A stretch of DNA of 64,000 bases from Ruegeria sp. Ofav3-42 (GCF_022347725.1 NZ_JAKRGB010000003.1:248001-312000); one strand, 5' to 3'; positions 52,586-63,035 are shown, counted from the stretch's first letter. Notes: generated by a model from the sequence alone, not told the origin. Numbers and translations are program-made.

Positions 52586-53280
52586 TGATTCTGAACGCCT
52601 TTTTCGCGGCGCTGGGACAGATCGGAGATACAAAATTCCGGGCTGTCCTGCTGCGTGGCGTCGGGCTGACCATCGTACTGCTGGTTGCTGCCTGCGCGGC
52701 GGCGATCTGGCTGATCAACAGGTTGTCAGGTGATGAGATATCCCTGCCCTTTGTCGGCGCGGTTCCCTGGCTGAACGACGTCCTGAGTTACTCCGGAATC
52801 TTTGTCGTTCTGATCCTGCCCGTGTTCCTAATGGTTCCGGTGGCATCCGCGATTATGTCGATGTTTCTGGAAGAGGTCGCGCAGGCCGTCGAGGACAAGC
52901 ATTACCCATCCTTGCCCGCTGTACCCGGCATTCCATTCAGTGAAAGCGTGCGCGATGGGCTTAGCTTCATGGGTGTACTGGTCGTTGCCAACCTGCTCGC
53001 CCTGATCCTGTATGCGATCTTTACGCCTCTCGCGCCCTTCATCTTCTGGGGCATGAACGGCTTCCTGCTGGGGCGCGAATACTTCACACTTGCCGCCATG
53101 CGGCGCGTGGGCCGCGAAGGCGCGCGAAAACTGCGCGCCAAGCATACTGCGACCATCTGGCTGGCGGGAACCTTAATGGCGATCCCGCTGTCGGTTCCGC
53201 TGATAAACCTGGTAATCCCGATCATCGGGGCCGCAACGTTCACGCATATTTACCACAAGCTGTCGGGGTCGACGCCCTGA
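52582..53280 (+). CDS. EI24/CysZ-like membrane protein
   Basis: A 232-residue protein with four or more helices (VLLRGVGLTIVLLVAACAAA; GIFVVLILPVFLMVPVASAI; VLVVANLLALILYAIF; TIWLAGTLMAIPLSVPLINL) and the family block GREYFTLAAMRR. The start is taken at 52582 (ATGATG overlapping the previous stop); an ATG four codons earlier is possible. CysZ relatives move sulfate, but this is a distant member. Confidence 0.85.
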   Translation: MMILNAFFAALGQIGDTKFRAVLLRGVGLTIVLLVAACAAAIWLINRLSGDEISLPFVGAVPWLNDVLSYSGIFVVLILPVFLMVPVASAIMSMFLEEVAQAVEDKHYPSLPAVPGIPFSESVRDGLSFMGVLVVANLLALILYAIFTPLAPFIFWGMNGFLLGREYFTLAAMRRVGREGARKLRAKHTATIWLAGTLMAIPLSVPLINLVIPIIGAATFTHIYHKLSGSTP

Positions 53281-53283
53281 TGG

Positions 53284-53559
53284 TTAGTCGCGCGGCTCCA
53301 ATTGGTTCAGCCAGTCGAAGTCGCGCACTGAAATCACACCTGAAATGATGATCCCCGCGATAATGGCCCAGAGCACCACCGAGATACCGGTGGTGATCCA
53401 CATCTTTTTCTTCATGTGATGCACTTCCGGAGCACCCGAATGGGTGCCCGGCACGATATCACCCAGATCTCCCTGCGTCTTGATGCGGATCGGCAGCACA
53501 ACAAGCAGGGTCATGAACCAGATAACGGCGAACAGGACCGCCGCAGCAGTAATCGTCAT
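53284..53559 (-). CDS. DUF1467-family small membrane protein
   Basis: A 91-residue protein with two helices (TITAAAVLFAVIWFMTLLVV and MWITTGISVVLWAIIAGI) and the conserved loop PIRIKTQGDLGDIVPGTHSGAPE. It lies 21 bases downstream of the methylmalonyl-CoA epimerase gene, a common pairing in alphaproteobacteria. Function is unknown. Confidence 0.9.
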   Translation of the reverse strand: MTITAAAVLFAVIWFMTLLVVLPIRIKTQGDLGDIVPGTHSGAPEVHHMKKKMWITTGISVVLWAIIAGIIISGVISVRDFDWLNQLEPRD

Positions 53560-53580
53560 CTCATCCCCTCCGGGGTTTGG

Positions 53581-53985
53581 TTAAACCTGTTCAAGCTCGA
53601 CCAGGCAGCCGTTAAAGTCCTTGGGATGCAGGAACAGCACGGGTTTTCCATGGGCACCAATCTTGGGCTCGCCCGAGCCCAGAACGCGGGCGCCCGACTC
53701 CTTCAGGTGATCGCGCGCGGCGATGATGTCTTCGACCTCATAGCAGACGTGGTGAATGCCGCCTGCGGGGTTCTTTTCCAGAAAGCCGTTGATCGGGCTG
53801 TCGTCGCCCAGCGGATAGAGCAATTCGATCTTAGTGTTGGGCAGTTCGATGAACACCACGGTCACGCCATGATCCGGTTCGTCCTGCGGGGCACCAACCT
53901 TGGCGCCCAGCGCACTGCGGTACTGTTCAGACGCGGCATCAAGATCGGGAACGGCAATGGCGACGTGGTTCAGACGACCAATCAT
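53581..53985 (-). CDS. mce: Methylmalonyl-CoA epimerase
   Basis: A 134-residue VOC-fold enzyme that interconverts (S)- and (R)-methylmalonyl-CoA in propionate breakdown. Metal and catalytic residues lie in LNHVAIAVPDLD, EPDHGVTVVFIELPNTKIELL, GGIHHVCYEV and LHPKDFNGCLVELEQ. The length fits the family. The mutase itself is not in the window. Confidence 0.94.
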   Translation of the reverse strand: MIGRLNHVAIAVPDLDAASEQYRSALGAKVGAPQDEPDHGVTVVFIELPNTKIELLYPLGDDSPINGFLEKNPAGGIHHVCYEVEDIIAARDHLKESGARVLGSGEPKIGAHGKPVLFLHPKDFNGCLVELEQV

Positions 53986-54119
53986 GGAACTCTCCTCTGT
54001 TCTGCGTTGCCGCGGTTATGGGGGCTGTGCGGGCAAAGGACAAGTGCGCCAAATTGCCGTTAACGCTGTGTTAGCCAGAAGTTCCTAGCGTGAGGCATCT
54101 GCTGATTAGGAGTTCTGCA

Positions 54120-54836
54120 ATGGACGATTCGAGCCCCTTCGCCTCCCCCGCGCAGCCGACCGCCACGCGGCCTCTGCTGGGACAAACCATTCTGGTTGTC
54201 GAAGACAGTCGCTATGCCTGCGACGCCATCCGGTTGATGTGCCTGCACAGCGGCGCGCGCATCAGACGCGCGGATTGCCTGCAATCGGCACGGCGACACC
54301 TGCAGATCTACCGCCCCTCGGTAATCCTTGTGGACATGGGGCTGCCCGACGGGTCCGGTGCTGAGCTGATCGCTGAGTTGTCCGAAGCCACGCCCCGTAT
54401 CGGTGCCATTCTTGGCATGTCCGGGGATGATCATACGGAGCGCACTGCGATGCGGGCCGGTGCCGACGGTTTTCTGGCCAAACCGCTAAAGTCACTGGCG
54501 TATTTCCAGACATCCATTCTGGAACGCTTGCCCGAAGATCGCCGCCCCAGCAGCCTGCATGCCGTCCGGGACGAAGTTATTCGCCCCGACCCAATGGCCT
54601 ATCAGGACGACATGGCGCATATCGCGGATGTTCTGGCCGGACCAAATGATCAGCGCACACTGGATTACGCAGCGCAATTCCTACGAGGCGTCGCACGAGA
54701 TGCCGAGGATACGGTTCTGGCCGATGCAGCGCAAAGCCTCGCCGAGTCCCGTGCCGGGGGCACGCCTGTGACCGCTGTGGCGGCTCAGGTCGCCGGTATC
54801 GTTCAGAACCGTTTGGAACAGCGCGAGGCGATCTGA
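54120..54836 (+). CDS. Receiver-domain protein without a DNA-binding output
   Basis: A 238-residue protein starting at 54120, with TTAGGAG upstream. The CheY-like receiver is at about 22-135, with acidic pocket E28-D29, phospho-acceptor D72 (ILVDMGLPDGSG) and K121 (FLAKP). The C-terminal 100 residues are helical and show no HTH, so the output may be by protein contact, possibly a phosphotransfer-like bundle. No histidine kinase is nearby. Confidence 0.86.
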   Translation: MDDSSPFASPAQPTATRPLLGQTILVVEDSRYACDAIRLMCLHSGARIRRADCLQSARRHLQIYRPSVILVDMGLPDGSGAELIAELSEATPRIGAILGMSGDDHTERTAMRAGADGFLAKPLKSLAYFQTSILERLPEDRRPSSLHAVRDEVIRPDPMAYQDDMAHIADVLAGPNDQRTLDYAAQFLRGVARDAEDTVLADAAQSLAESRAGGTPVTAVAAQVAGIVQNRLEQREAI

Positions 54837-54837
54837 G

Positions 54838-54957
54838 ATGGTAACAGCGTATTTTGTGACCGCCACGATCTTATGTTTGTGGGTCTATTGGCAAACCCGC
54901 GCAACGGCGCGGAATATTCGCACCAGTCGAAAGTCATTGAAAGACCCGTTCAAGTAG
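54838..54957 (+). CDS. Possible 39-residue single-span membrane protein
   Basis: An ATG two bases from the response-regulator stop opens 39 codons: a hydrophobic N-terminal half (AYFVTATILCLWVYW) and a basic tail (ARNIRTSRKSLKDPFK). GAGG lies nine bases upstream. The charge pattern fits a small inner-membrane protein with the tail in the cytoplasm. Support is the clean frame, ribosome site and coupling to the upstream gene. Confidence 0.5.
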   Translation: MVTAYFVTATILCLWVYWQTRATARNIRTSRKSLKDPFK

Positions 54958-55046
54958 GCATCCTATTCGCGGGATTGGTACTCGTACATGTTGGGCTTGG
55001 AAATCACCACGCGCATGAGGCTTGGTGCATCAGCCCCACCAATTGA

Positions 55047-55076
55047 AAAACCCGCTGCAATGTTGCAGCGGGTTTT
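55047..55076 (-). terminator. Terminator of aspS
   Basis: A 14-bp perfect stem (AAAACCCGCTGCAA with TTGCAGCGGGTTTT) and a 2-base spacer (a 4-base loop in practice), ending in T on both strands. It closes aspS and the response-regulator transcript. Confidence 0.9.
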
Positions 55077-55083
55077 CTTAAGT

Positions 55084-56859
55084 TCAATCCTGAGGGATGA
55101 TCCGTAGCCCCAGCTCCATCAGCTGATCAGATGTCGGATCGGATGGCGCATCCATCATCAGATCTTCGGCGCGCTGGTTCATCGGGAACATCATGACTTC
55201 GCGAATGTTCGCCTCATCAGCCAGTAGCATCACGATCCGATCGATACCTGCAGCACAACCACCGTGCGGCGGCGCGCCATAGTGGAACGCGTTGAACAAG
55301 GCACCAAAGCGGCTCTTGACCTCTTCTTCGCCATAGCCAGCCAGCTCGAAGGCCTTCAGCATGATCTCAGGCTTGTGGTTTCGGATTGCGCCCGAAACCA
55401 GCTCATAGCCGTTACATGCCAGATCGTACTGATAGCCGCGCACATCCAAGGGGTTGCCCTGCAGCGCTTCCATACCGCCCTGCGGCATCGAGAACGGGTT
55501 GTGTTCAAAGTCAATCGCGCCGGTCTCTTCGTCCTGCTCATAGATCGGGAAATCCACGATCCATGCAAAGGCAAAGCGGTCTTTCTCAGTCAGGTTCAGT
55601 TCCTCACCGATCACGTCGCGCGCTTTACCAGCGACCTTTTCAAAGGCTTTCGGCTTGCCACCCAGGAAGAACGCCGCATCACCGACGCCCAGCCCCAGCT
55701 GCTGACGGATTGCCTCTGTACGCTCGGGGCCAATGTTTTTAGCCAGAGGACCAGCGGCCTCCATTCCTTCACCCTGATCGCGCCAGAAGATGTAACCCAT
55801 GCCGGGCAGCCCTTCTTTCTGGGCAAAGGCGTTCATGCGGTCACAGAACTTGCGGCTGCCACCGGTCGGCGCGGGAATTGCGCGGATTTCGGTGCCTTCC
55901 TGCTCCAGCAGCTTCGCGAAAATCGCGAAGCCAGACCCGCGGAAGTGGTCGGAGACCACTTGCATTTTAATAGGGTTCCGCAGGTCAGGCTTATCCGTGC
56001 CGTACCACAGCGCCGAGTCCTTGTAGGAGATCTGCGGCCACTCCTGATCGACCTTGCGGCCACCGCCGAACTCTTCGAAAACGCCGGTCAGAACAGGCTG
56101 GATCGTGTCGAACACGTCCTGCTGCTCGACAAACGACATCTCGAGGTCAAGCTGGTAGAAATCGGTGGGCGACCGATCAGCGCGAGGGTCTTCGTCACGG
56201 AAACAGGGTGCGATCTGGAAATACTTGTCGAAGCCCGACACCATGATCAGCTGTTTGAACTGCTGCGGGGCCTGAGGCAGCGCGTAGAACTTGCCCGGAT
56301 GCAGACGCGAGGGCACGAGGAAGTCGCGCGCACCTTCGGGTGACGATGCAGTGATAATCGGCGTCTGATACTCGCGGAATCCCTGATCCCACATACGTTT
56401 GCGCATCGAGGCCACAACGTCCGAGCGCAGGGTCATGTTCTGTTGCATCGCTTCACGACGCAGGTCCAGATAGCGATAGCGCAAGCGGGTTTCCTCGGGG
56501 TATTCCTGATCACCGAAAACCATCAGCGGCAGTTCATCGGCCGCACCAAGAACCTCAAGCTCACGCACGTAAACTTCAATCTCGCCGGTGGGCAGCTTGG
56601 CGTTCACCAGTTCCGGATCACGCGCTTTGACGGTGCCGTCGATGCGGATACACCATTCGGACCGGACCTTCTCCAGCTCGGCAAAGGCCGCGCTGTCGCC
56701 GTCGCACAGAACCTGTGTAACGCCGAAATGGTCGCGCAGATCGATGAACAGGACGCCGCCGTGATCTCGGACACGATGCACCCAGCCAGACAGGCGGACG
56801 GTTTCACCGACATTGGCGGCGGTCAGAGCGGCGCAGGTGTGGCTGCGATAGGCGTGCAT
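55084..56859 (-). CDS. aspS: Aspartyl-tRNA synthetase (bacterial type)
   Basis: A 591-residue class II synthetase. The N-terminal OB-fold reads [20 protein letters not shown], motif 2 is [19 protein letters not shown], and the GAD insert is at about 290-420. Motif 3 is [13 protein letters not shown]. Whether it also charges tRNA-Asn (non-discriminating) cannot be settled by eye; the presence of gatCAB elsewhere would matter. Confidence 0.97.
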   Translation of the reverse strand: MHAYRSHTCAALTAANVGETVRLSGWVHRVRDHGGVLFIDLRDHFGVTQVLCDGDSAAFAELEKVRSEWCIRIDGTVKARDPELVNAKLPTGEIEVYVRELEVLGAADELPLMVFGDQEYPEETRLRYRYLDLRREAMQQNMTLRSDVVASMRKRMWDQGFREYQTPIITASSPEGARDFLVPSRLHPGKFYALPQAPQQFKQLIMVSGFDKYFQIAPCFRDEDPRADRSPTDFYQLDLEMSFVEQQDVFDTIQPVLTGVFEEFGGGRKVDQEWPQISYKDSALWYGTDKPDLRNPIKMQVVSDHFRGSGFAIFAKLLEQEGTEIRAIPAPTGGSRKFCDRMNAFAQKEGLPGMGYIFWRDQGEGMEAAGPLAKNIGPERTEAIRQQLGLGVGDAAFFLGGKPKAFEKVAGKARDVIGEELNLTEKDRFAFAWIVDFPIYEQDEETGAIDFEHNPFSMPQGGMEALQGNPLDVRGYQYDLACNGYELVSGAIRNHKPEIMLKAFELAGYGEEEVKSRFGALFNAFHYGAPPHGGCAAGIDRIVMLLADEANIREVMMFPMNQRAEDLMMDAPSDPTSDQLMELGLRIIPQD

Positions 56860-56938
56860 GGATCATATCCCTTCGGGCGCAGAATTCGTCGCGCCGATAC
56901 ACCCCGTCAGGCTTGGAAAGTCAAGGCAGGTCGCGCCG

Positions 56939-57610
56939 TCAAAACGGCCTTTGAACGTTGCCTGAATAGAAATAGATGCCCAGACCCGCCGCAAAGATGA
57001 TATTCCCGGCAATCGCATGCAACAGGACCGCATAAAAAAACGATCCGCGTTTGCGATAGGCCCAGGTAAACAACAAGCCTCCTCCGAAAGTCATAACGGC
57101 GACGATCCAGCTCCAGTACATCAGATGGGCCAGAGAAAACAGGGACGCGTTCAAAAGGTAGGACGCCCGACCGTTTGGCAGGATCGCATGGTAACGACGG
57201 AAGAACAGCGAGCGGAACAGCAGCTCTTGCGGCAGCGCCGACAGTAGCGGATAGCCAATCCAAATCACGGCCAGAAATTCCGGCCTGTAGAGAAGTATAC
57301 GAAATGCAGCATCAGGTCGCGTCGTCATGACGACCAATGTGCAAAACGCAGTCATGGCAACAAAGAAGATGGCGAGTTCGCGCCACGACCAGTTGCGCCA
57401 GTTGTATCGCAATTCGGACCAGGCGAAGCCGGGCGTAAAATGCAGCAGGACGATACCGATGGCCGTGAAGGTGAACAGCGACGGGAACATCCAATTGGGG
57501 GGGAAAAAGACAGCGATCAGCACCGGCGCAGCAATGAAGAACAGCCCGAATTCCAACCTCAGCCGCAAGTTATGCGTCGTATTATCCGCCCAATCGCTTT
57601 GTTTGCTCAC
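56939..57610 (-). CDS. CPBP-family intramembrane metalloprotease with an altered motif 1
   Basis: A 223-residue membrane protein with six or so helices. The CPBP motifs are PQELLFRSLFF (normally EExxxR, here QE), FSLAHLMYW and LLHAIAGNI. The second Glu, Arg and both His are kept, but the first Glu is Gln, so catalysis may be affected. The gene sits downstream of pabC with a four-base overlap. Many CPBP proteins process prenylated or signal substrates; no target is indicated here. Confidence 0.85.
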   Translation of the reverse strand: MSKQSDWADNTTHNLRLRLEFGLFFIAAPVLIAVFFPPNWMFPSLFTFTAIGIVLLHFTPGFAWSELRYNWRNWSWRELAIFFVAMTAFCTLVVMTTRPDAAFRILLYRPEFLAVIWIGYPLLSALPQELLFRSLFFRRYHAILPNGRASYLLNASLFSLAHLMYWSWIVAVMTFGGGLLFTWAYRKRGSFFYAVLLHAIAGNIIFAAGLGIYFYSGNVQRPF

Positions 57611-58254
57611 AATACCGCCAACTCCGCCCGGATCAGGCCACGCAAGGAATTCCCGACATAGAGCTTTTCCGCGTTTTGCAGATCGGTCAAGGACAAGACC
57701 GACTCGGTAACCTGTTTATTATCAAGCAATTCTTCACGTAGGACCCCCGGAAGCAATCCGCAGGTGAGCTTTGGGGTCAAGCGGCTTCCGTCCGGCATGT
57801 GCAGAAACAGGTTGGTGATTGTCCCTTCGCACAGCTCATCACGCTCATTCAGGAACAGAAGCTCGTCTATGCCTTCGGGTAGTGCTGCACGGGCTGTATC
57901 ATAGACCGAGCGCTGCGTCGTCTTGTGAAGCAGCCAGGCATTCGACGAGGAAAGCCGCGTGTCTGTGATCGCAATGCGCCAAACTGGAGGATTGTCACCC
58001 AGCGCTCCGGTCGTCACATGACAAGTGCCGTCGACGTCCAGCGTGAGGCGGCATCGCAGGGAGGATTGCCCCGAAACAGCTTCCAAGGCTTGGATGGCCA
58101 CGTCCACATCAAATGAAATCCCGAACGCCGTCGCTGACCGGGCCATTCGCGATAGATGCCGATCCCGGCGCACAAATCCCTGTCCCGGCCTGTAGGCCAG
58201 AGTCTCTATCAGGCGGAAGTCAGGGTCAGCTGGTGGGCAAAGCGGGCTTTCCAT
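57607..58254 (-). CDS. pabC: Aminotransferase class IV, probable 4-amino-4-deoxychorismate lyase
   Basis: A 215-residue PLP enzyme. The N-terminal block is FRLIETLAYRPGQGFVRRDRHLSRMARSA, and the central EGIDELLFLNERDELCEGTITNLFL matches class IV. The PLP lysine is the K of the LLHKTTQR region. It directly follows pabB, overlapping it by 46 bases, so it should make p-aminobenzoate for folate. A branched-chain or D-amino acid aminotransferase is less likely given the neighbour. Confidence 0.88.
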   Translation of the reverse strand: MESPLCPPADPDFRLIETLAYRPGQGFVRRDRHLSRMARSATAFGISFDVDVAIQALEAVSGQSSLRCRLTLDVDGTCHVTTGALGDNPPVWRIAITDTRLSSSNAWLLHKTTQRSVYDTARAALPEGIDELLFLNERDELCEGTITNLFLHMPDGSRLTPKLTCGLLPGVLREELLDNKQVTESVLSLTDLQNAEKLYVGNSLRGLIRAELAVL

Positions 58255-59342
58255 AACGCTTCCTCGTATTCCGATGGGGCTGTGCTGTCCCAGACAACAC
58301 CACCGCCGACATTCAGGGTGGCCGCGCCATCTTCGACCATCAGCGTGCGGATCGCCACGTTGAATTCGGACCGCCCATCCGGTGCCGCCCAGCCGATAGC
58401 ACCGCAGTAGATATCGCGTGGCCAGGGCTCCAGATCCGCCAGAATCTCCATCGCCCGGATCTTGGGCGCGCCGGTGATCGAACCGCAGGGGAACAACGCC
58501 GTCAGGATATCCGACAGTTCCGCCCCCATATGCAGCTGCGCCTGCACCAGTGAGATCATCTGATGCACGGTGGCATAGGTTTCGACCTTGAACAGCTCGG
58601 GCACTTTGACCGATCCGGGCAGCGCGACGCGGCTGATATCGTTGCGCAGAAGATCGACGATCATCAGGTTTTCGGCCCTGTTCTTTTCGTCGGTCGACAG
58701 GAACGCACGGCGGCGAGCATCCTCGGCCATGTCATCGCTGCGAGGCTGCGTGCCTTTCATCGGACGGGTCTCGATGCGCCGATCTGCATCGGTTCGGAAG
58801 AAAAGCTCGGGCGACCGGCTTAGAAGATCCGGCAGACCATCCTGCTGAACAAGCGCGCCGTGTCCCACCGGCTGTCCTTGCGCCAGCGCGACGTACAGCG
58901 CGGCACTGTCCCCTTCCACCGTCATATCGATCGGAAAGGTCAGGTTGGCCTGATAAATGTCCCCGGCCCCGATGGCGTCGTGTACTCGCTGAAAGGCACG
59001 CGCGTACCGCGCTTCGTCCCAGCGCGGTTCAAACCGGGTAACACCACCGTCGGCCGTGGGAAGCTCGTGTTGCGCGGGGCGGTCATACACCCCGAAGCAC
59101 AACAAAGGCAGTCTGCGCCCGGTCGGCATTCGGTCGGAAAGACGAGGTTCAAGCGCATACCCCAACTCATAACTGGCGTAGCCCGCCAGCCAAGCACCAT
59201 CAGCGCGCGCTTCATCCAGCGCCGCCATCGCCTGGGGCACGTCCTCCGCATTGTCGGCGCGGATCACCTTGACTGGCCGGTCAAAACTGGTCCCTGGCCC
59301 GGCCGGCCCCTGATCAAAACGAATACGCACGTGCATCCTCAT
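58209..59342 (-). CDS. pabB: Aminodeoxychorismate synthase component I
   Basis: A 377-residue chorismate-using enzyme, started at the ATG at 59342 (MRMHVRIRFDQG); the ATG two codons later is also possible and the longer frame is unsupported. Signature blocks are KGTQPRSDD, FLSTDEKNRAENLMIVDLLRNDI, and GSITGAPKIRAMEIL. It adds ammonia (from PabA) to chorismate. The N-terminal 60 residues are short relative to some PabB proteins. Confidence 0.92.
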   Translation of the reverse strand: MRMHVRIRFDQGPAGPGTSFDRPVKVIRADNAEDVPQAMAALDEARADGAWLAGYASYELGYALEPRLSDRMPTGRRLPLLCFGVYDRPAQHELPTADGGVTRFEPRWDEARYARAFQRVHDAIGAGDIYQANLTFPIDMTVEGDSAALYVALAQGQPVGHGALVQQDGLPDLLSRSPELFFRTDADRRIETRPMKGTQPRSDDMAEDARRRAFLSTDEKNRAENLMIVDLLRNDISRVALPGSVKVPELFKVETYATVHQMISLVQAQLHMGAELSDILTALFPCGSITGAPKIRAMEILADLEPWPRDIYCGAIGWAAPDGRSEFNVAIRTLMVEDGAATLNVGGGVVWDSTAPSEYEEALWKARFAHQLTLTSA

Positions 59343-59424
59343 TTGCCGTGCAGCGCGATATAGAGGATACGGCGGCAAGGGGAAGAGGGGAAAGCGGCAA
59401 TTTCGCCCCTGTTTCCGATACCTC

Positions 59425-59452
59425 TTGAACCTTTTCGCGCGGTCCCTATAAC
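59425..59452 (+). promoter_or_regulatory. Sigma-70-like promoter of carB
   Basis: TTGAAC (59425-59430), a 16-base spacer, then TATAAC (59447-59452). It sits 61 bases before the carB ATG. The leader contains an inverted repeat GGGCGC-N7-GCGCCC (59465-59483). Confidence 0.6.
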
Positions 59453-59513
59453 GCAGGACAATTTGGGCGCTTGGGGTGCGCCCTGACTCGCGGACAATCG
59501 AAGGAACAAGGCC

Positions 59514-62500
59514 ATGCCGAGAAGAACCGACATCCAGTCGATCATGATCATCGGGGCGGGCCCCATTGTTATCGGTCAGGCTTGCGAGTTCGACTATTCC
59601 GGCGCTCAGGCCTGCAAGGCGCTGCGGGAAGAAGGATACCGGGTCATTCTGGTGAACTCAAACCCTGCAACCATCATGACCGACCCCGGACTGGCGGACG
59701 CGACGTATATCGAGCCGATCACGCCCGAGGTTGTCGCCAAGATCATCGAGAAAGAACGCCCCGATGCCCTGCTGCCCACCATGGGCGGTCAGACAGGTCT
59801 GAACACCTCGCTCGCGCTCGAAGAAATGGGTGTGCTGGACAAGTTCAATGTCGAAATGATCGGCGCCAAGCGCGATGCCATTGAAATGGCCGAAGACCGC
59901 GCGCTGTTCCGCGAGGCGATGGACCGGCTGGGAATCGAAAACCCCAAGGCCGAGATCGTGACTGCCCCCAAAGACGAAGACGGCAAGAAAGATCTGGACG
60001 CCGGTGTGGCACTGGCCCTTGAGACCCTTGAAACAGTGGGCCTGCCGGCCATCATTCGCCCCGCCTTTACACTCGGCGGCACAGGCGGTGGTGTGGCGTA
60101 TAACCGCGAAGACTATATTCATATTTGCCGCACAGGCATGGATGCCTCGCCCGTGGGTCAGATCCTGATCGACGAAAGCCTGCTGGGGTGGAAAGAGTAC
60201 GAGATGGAGGTGGTACGTGACACTGCCGACAACGCCATCATCGTCTGCTCCATCGAAAACGTTGACCCGATGGGCGTGCATACCGGTGACTCGATCACTG
60301 TTGCACCGGCTCTGACGCTCACCGACAAAGAATACCAGATCATGCGCAATCACTCGATTGCCGTTCTGCGCGAGATCGGTGTCGAAACTGGTGGCTCGAA
60401 CGTGCAATGGGCGATCAACCCGGTTGATGGCCGGATGGTTGTGATCGAGATGAACCCGCGCGTGTCGCGGTCCTCGGCGCTGGCGTCGAAAGCGACCGGC
60501 TTTCCGATTGCCAAGATCGCGGCCAAGTTGGCCGTTGGCTACACGCTGGACGAGCTGGACAACGACATCACCAAGGTCACGCCTGCTTCGTTTGAGCCGA
60601 CCATCGACTATGTCGTCACCAAGATCCCGAAATTCGCCTTCGAGAAATTTCCCGGCTCGGAACCCTACCTCACCACCGCGATGAAATCGGTGGGTGAGGC
60701 GATGTCAATCGGCCGCACGATCCACGAGTCTATGCAAAAAGCGCTGGCGTCGATGGAATCTGGCCTGACCGGGTTTGATGAGATTGAAATCCCCGGCCTG
60801 AACGTCGGCCTCTGGGACGAAGCCGATGACAAAGCCGCCGTGATCAAGGCGATCAGCCAGCAGACGCCTGACCGTCTGCGCACCATCGCGCAAGCCATGC
60901 GTCACGGTCTGACCGATGATGAGATTTTTGGCGTCACCAAATTTGACCCATGGTTCCTGGCCCGCATCCGCGAGATCATTGAAGCCGAGCGTCAGGTCCG
61001 CAAAGACGGTCTGCCAGTGACCGAGGCCGGCATTCGCAAGCTGAAAATGCTGGGCTTCACCGATGCGCGCCTGGGCAACTTGACCGGCCGCGACGAGGAC
61101 AACGTTCGCCGCGCCCGCCGCAATCTGGGCGTCAACGCGGTGTTCAAACGCATCGATACCTGCGCCGCCGAGTTCGAAGCGCAAACGCCGTACATGTATT
61201 CCACCTACGAAGCGCCCATGATGGGTGAGGTTGAATGCGAGGCACGCCCGTCTGACCGTAAAAAGGTCGTCATCCTCGGCGGTGGCCCGAACCGGATCGG
61301 TCAGGGGATCGAGTTCGACTATTGCTGCTGTCACGCCTGTTTCGCGCTGACCGAAGCTGGCTATGAGACCATCATGGTCAACTGCAACCCCGAAACGGTG
61401 TCGACCGACTATGACACCTCGGACCGTCTGTATTTTGAGCCGCTGACCTTTGAACACGTCATGGAAATCCTGACGAAAGAGCAGGAAAATGGCACGCTGC
61501 ACGGTGTGATTGTGCAGTTCGGCGGCCAGACACCGCTGAAACTGGCGAATGCGCTGGAAGAAGAAGGTATTCCGATTCTCGGCACCACGCCAGACGCGAT
61601 TGATTTGGCCGAAGACCGTGAACGCTTCCAGGCGCTGGTCAACGAACTGGGCCTCAAACAGCCTAAGAACGGCATCGCTTCGACCGATGAACAGGCGCTG
61701 GAAATTGCCGAAGAGATCGGCTTCCCGCTGGTGATCCGCCCCTCTTACGTTCTGGGTGGTCGCGCGATGGAAATCGTGCGCGATATGGATCAGCTGAAAC
61801 GCTACATCAACGAGGCCGTGGTGGTTTCCGGCGACAGCCCTGTTCTGTTGGACAGCTATCTTGCGGGCGCGGTTGAATTGGACGTGGATGCGCTGTGCGA
61901 CGGCACTGACGTACATGTCGCGGGCATCATGCAGCACATCGAAGAGGCCGGCGTGCACTCGGGCGACTCGGCCTGTTCGCTGCCGCCTTATTCGCTGTCG
62001 GCTGAGATCATCGAGCAGATCAAGGATCAGGCGTTCAAACTGGCCAAGGCGTTGAACGTCGTCGGCCTGATGAACGTGCAGTTCGCGATCAAGGACGATG
62101 AGATCTACCTGATCGAGGTTAACCCGCGCGCCTCTCGTACCGTGCCGTTTGTGGCCAAAGCAACTGACAGCGCGATTGCCTCGATTGCCTCTCGTGTGAT
62201 GGCGGGTGAGAAGCTGTCGAATTTCCCGATGCGCCCGGCTTACAAAGAAGGTCAGGACACCAAGATCGCCGACCAGATGACACTGGCCGACCCGGACATG
62301 CCGTGGTTTTCGGTTAAAGAGGCCGTGCTGCCCTTCGCCCGTTTCCCCGGTGTTGATACAATACTCGGCCCCGAGATGCGTTCGACCGGTGAAGTCATGG
62401 GTTGGGACCGCGATTTCCCCCGTGCCTTCCTCAAGGCGCAGATGGGCGCAGGTATGGTTCTGCCCTCGTCGGGTCGTGCCTTCATCTCGATCAAGGACGC

Positions 62501-62858
62501 CGACAAAGGCGCGGCGATGCTTGAGGCCGCGAAGGTTCTGACCGAGCAGGGCTTCTCACTTGTCGCGACACGCGGCACGCAAAGCTGGCTAGAGGAACAG
62601 GGCGTTGCCTGTGAAGTTGTCAATAAGGTCTATGAGGGCCGTCCGGACGTGGTCGACATGTTGAAAGACGGTCAGGTGCAGCTGCTGATGAACACCACCG
62701 AAGGTGCACAGGCGGTCGAGGACAGCAAGGCCATCCGCTCCATCGCTCTGTACGACAAGATCCCTTACTACACGACCGCCGCTGCAAGCCATGCCGCTGC
62801 TTTGGCGATCAAGGCGCAGGCCGAGGGAGATGTCGAGGTGAAATCTCTGCAAGGCTGA
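59514..62858 (+). CDS. carB: Carbamoyl-phosphate synthase large subunit
   Basis: A 1114-residue enzyme for arginine and pyrimidine synthesis. The two ATP-grasp halves run to about residue 560 and from about 570 to 970; the second half begins [20 protein letters not shown]. The first half shows the same block as [20 protein letters not shown]. The C-terminal MGS-like allosteric domain follows. The start is preceded by AAGGA. The final residues ([14 protein letters not shown]) have a decayed copy 750 bases downstream. Confidence 0.97.
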   Translation: MPRRTDIQSIMIIGAGPIVIGQACEFDYSGAQACKALREEGYRVILVNSNPATIMTDPGLADATYIEPITPEVVAKIIEKERPDALLPTMGGQTGLNTSLALEEMGVLDKFNVEMIGAKRDAIEMAEDRALFREAMDRLGIENPKAEIVTAPKDEDGKKDLDAGVALALETLETVGLPAIIRPAFTLGGTGGGVAYNREDYIHICRTGMDASPVGQILIDESLLGWKEYEMEVVRDTADNAIIVCSIENVDPMGVHTGDSITVAPALTLTDKEYQIMRNHSIAVLREIGVETGGSNVQWAINPVDGRMVVIEMNPRVSRSSALASKATGFPIAKIAAKLAVGYTLDELDNDITKVTPASFEPTIDYVVTKIPKFAFEKFPGSEPYLTTAMKSVGEAMSIGRTIHESMQKALASMESGLTGFDEIEIPGLNVGLWDEADDKAAVIKAISQQTPDRLRTIAQAMRHGLTDDEIFGVTKFDPWFLARIREIIEAERQVRKDGLPVTEAGIRKLKMLGFTDARLGNLTGRDEDNVRRARRNLGVNAVFKRIDTCAAEFEAQTPYMYSTYEAPMMGEVECEARPSDRKKVVILGGGPNRIGQGIEFDYCCCHACFALTEAGYETIMVNCNPETVSTDYDTSDRLYFEPLTFEHVMEILTKEQENGTLHGVIVQFGGQTPLKLANALEEEGIPILGTTPDAIDLAEDRERFQALVNELGLKQPKNGIASTDEQALEIAEEIGFPLVIRPSYVLGGRAMEIVRDMDQLKRYINEAVVVSGDSPVLLDSYLAGAVELDVDALCDGTDVHVAGIMQHIEEAGVHSGDSACSLPPYSLSAEIIEQIKDQAFKLAKALNVVGLMNVQFAIKDDEIYLIEVNPRASRTVPFVAKATDSAIASIASRVMAGEKLSNFPMRPAYKEGQDTKIADQMTLADPDMPWFSVKEAVLPFARFPGVDTILGPEMRSTGEVMGWDRDFPRAFLKAQMGAGMVLPSSGRAFISIKDADKGAAMLEAAKVLTEQGFSLVATRGTQSWLEEQGVACEVVNKVYEGRPDVVDMLKDGQVQLLMNTTEGAQAVEDSKAIRSIALYDKIPYYTTAAASHAAALAIKAQAEGDVEVKSLQG

Positions 62859-62893
62859 TCGGCCTGAACTTGCTTGCAGACCTGAACGTTTTC

Positions 62894-62933
62894 GCGCGCC
62901 CGTTGACCTTATGTCTTCGGGCGCGCATCTTTT
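62894..62933 (+). terminator. Terminator after carB
   Basis: A 9-bp stem GCGCGCCCG/CGGGCGCGC (62894-62902 and 62918-62926) followed by ATCTTTTC. Confidence 0.75.
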
Positions 62934-62960
62934 CTGTGATCGAGCAGAAGGAAAAAACAA

Positions 62961-63035
62961 ATGCGTGGGTTTATGCTTTTGGCCGCACTTTTGACACTTG
63001 CAGCGTGTGATGTCCCTTTGATCCCTTTGATCTGA
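62961..63035 (+). CDS. Very small lipoprotein (24 residues), entericidin-like
   Basis: AAGGA lies seven bases before an ATG that opens 24 codons: a positive start, a hydrophobic stretch and a lipobox (MRGFMLLAALLTLAACDVPL). Acylation would be at the Cys of LAAC, leaving a mature peptide of only nine residues. It is too short for standard gene finders; support is the lipobox, ribosome site and position after a terminator. Confidence 0.5.
   Translation: MRGFMLLAALLTLAACDVPLIPLI

Noticed and set aside
55264..56343. 359-codon plus-strand frame
   Set aside because: It is antisense to aspS, which is certain from its class II motifs.
59379..59513. Riboswitch or pyrimidine attenuator before carB
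   Set aside because: Only a short GGGCGC/GCGCCC repeat is present; there is no terminator/antiterminator pair or known aptamer that I can recognise.
60705..61958. 417-codon minus-strand frame
   Set aside because: It is antisense to carB, with His/Gln/Val-rich low-information sequence and no motifs.
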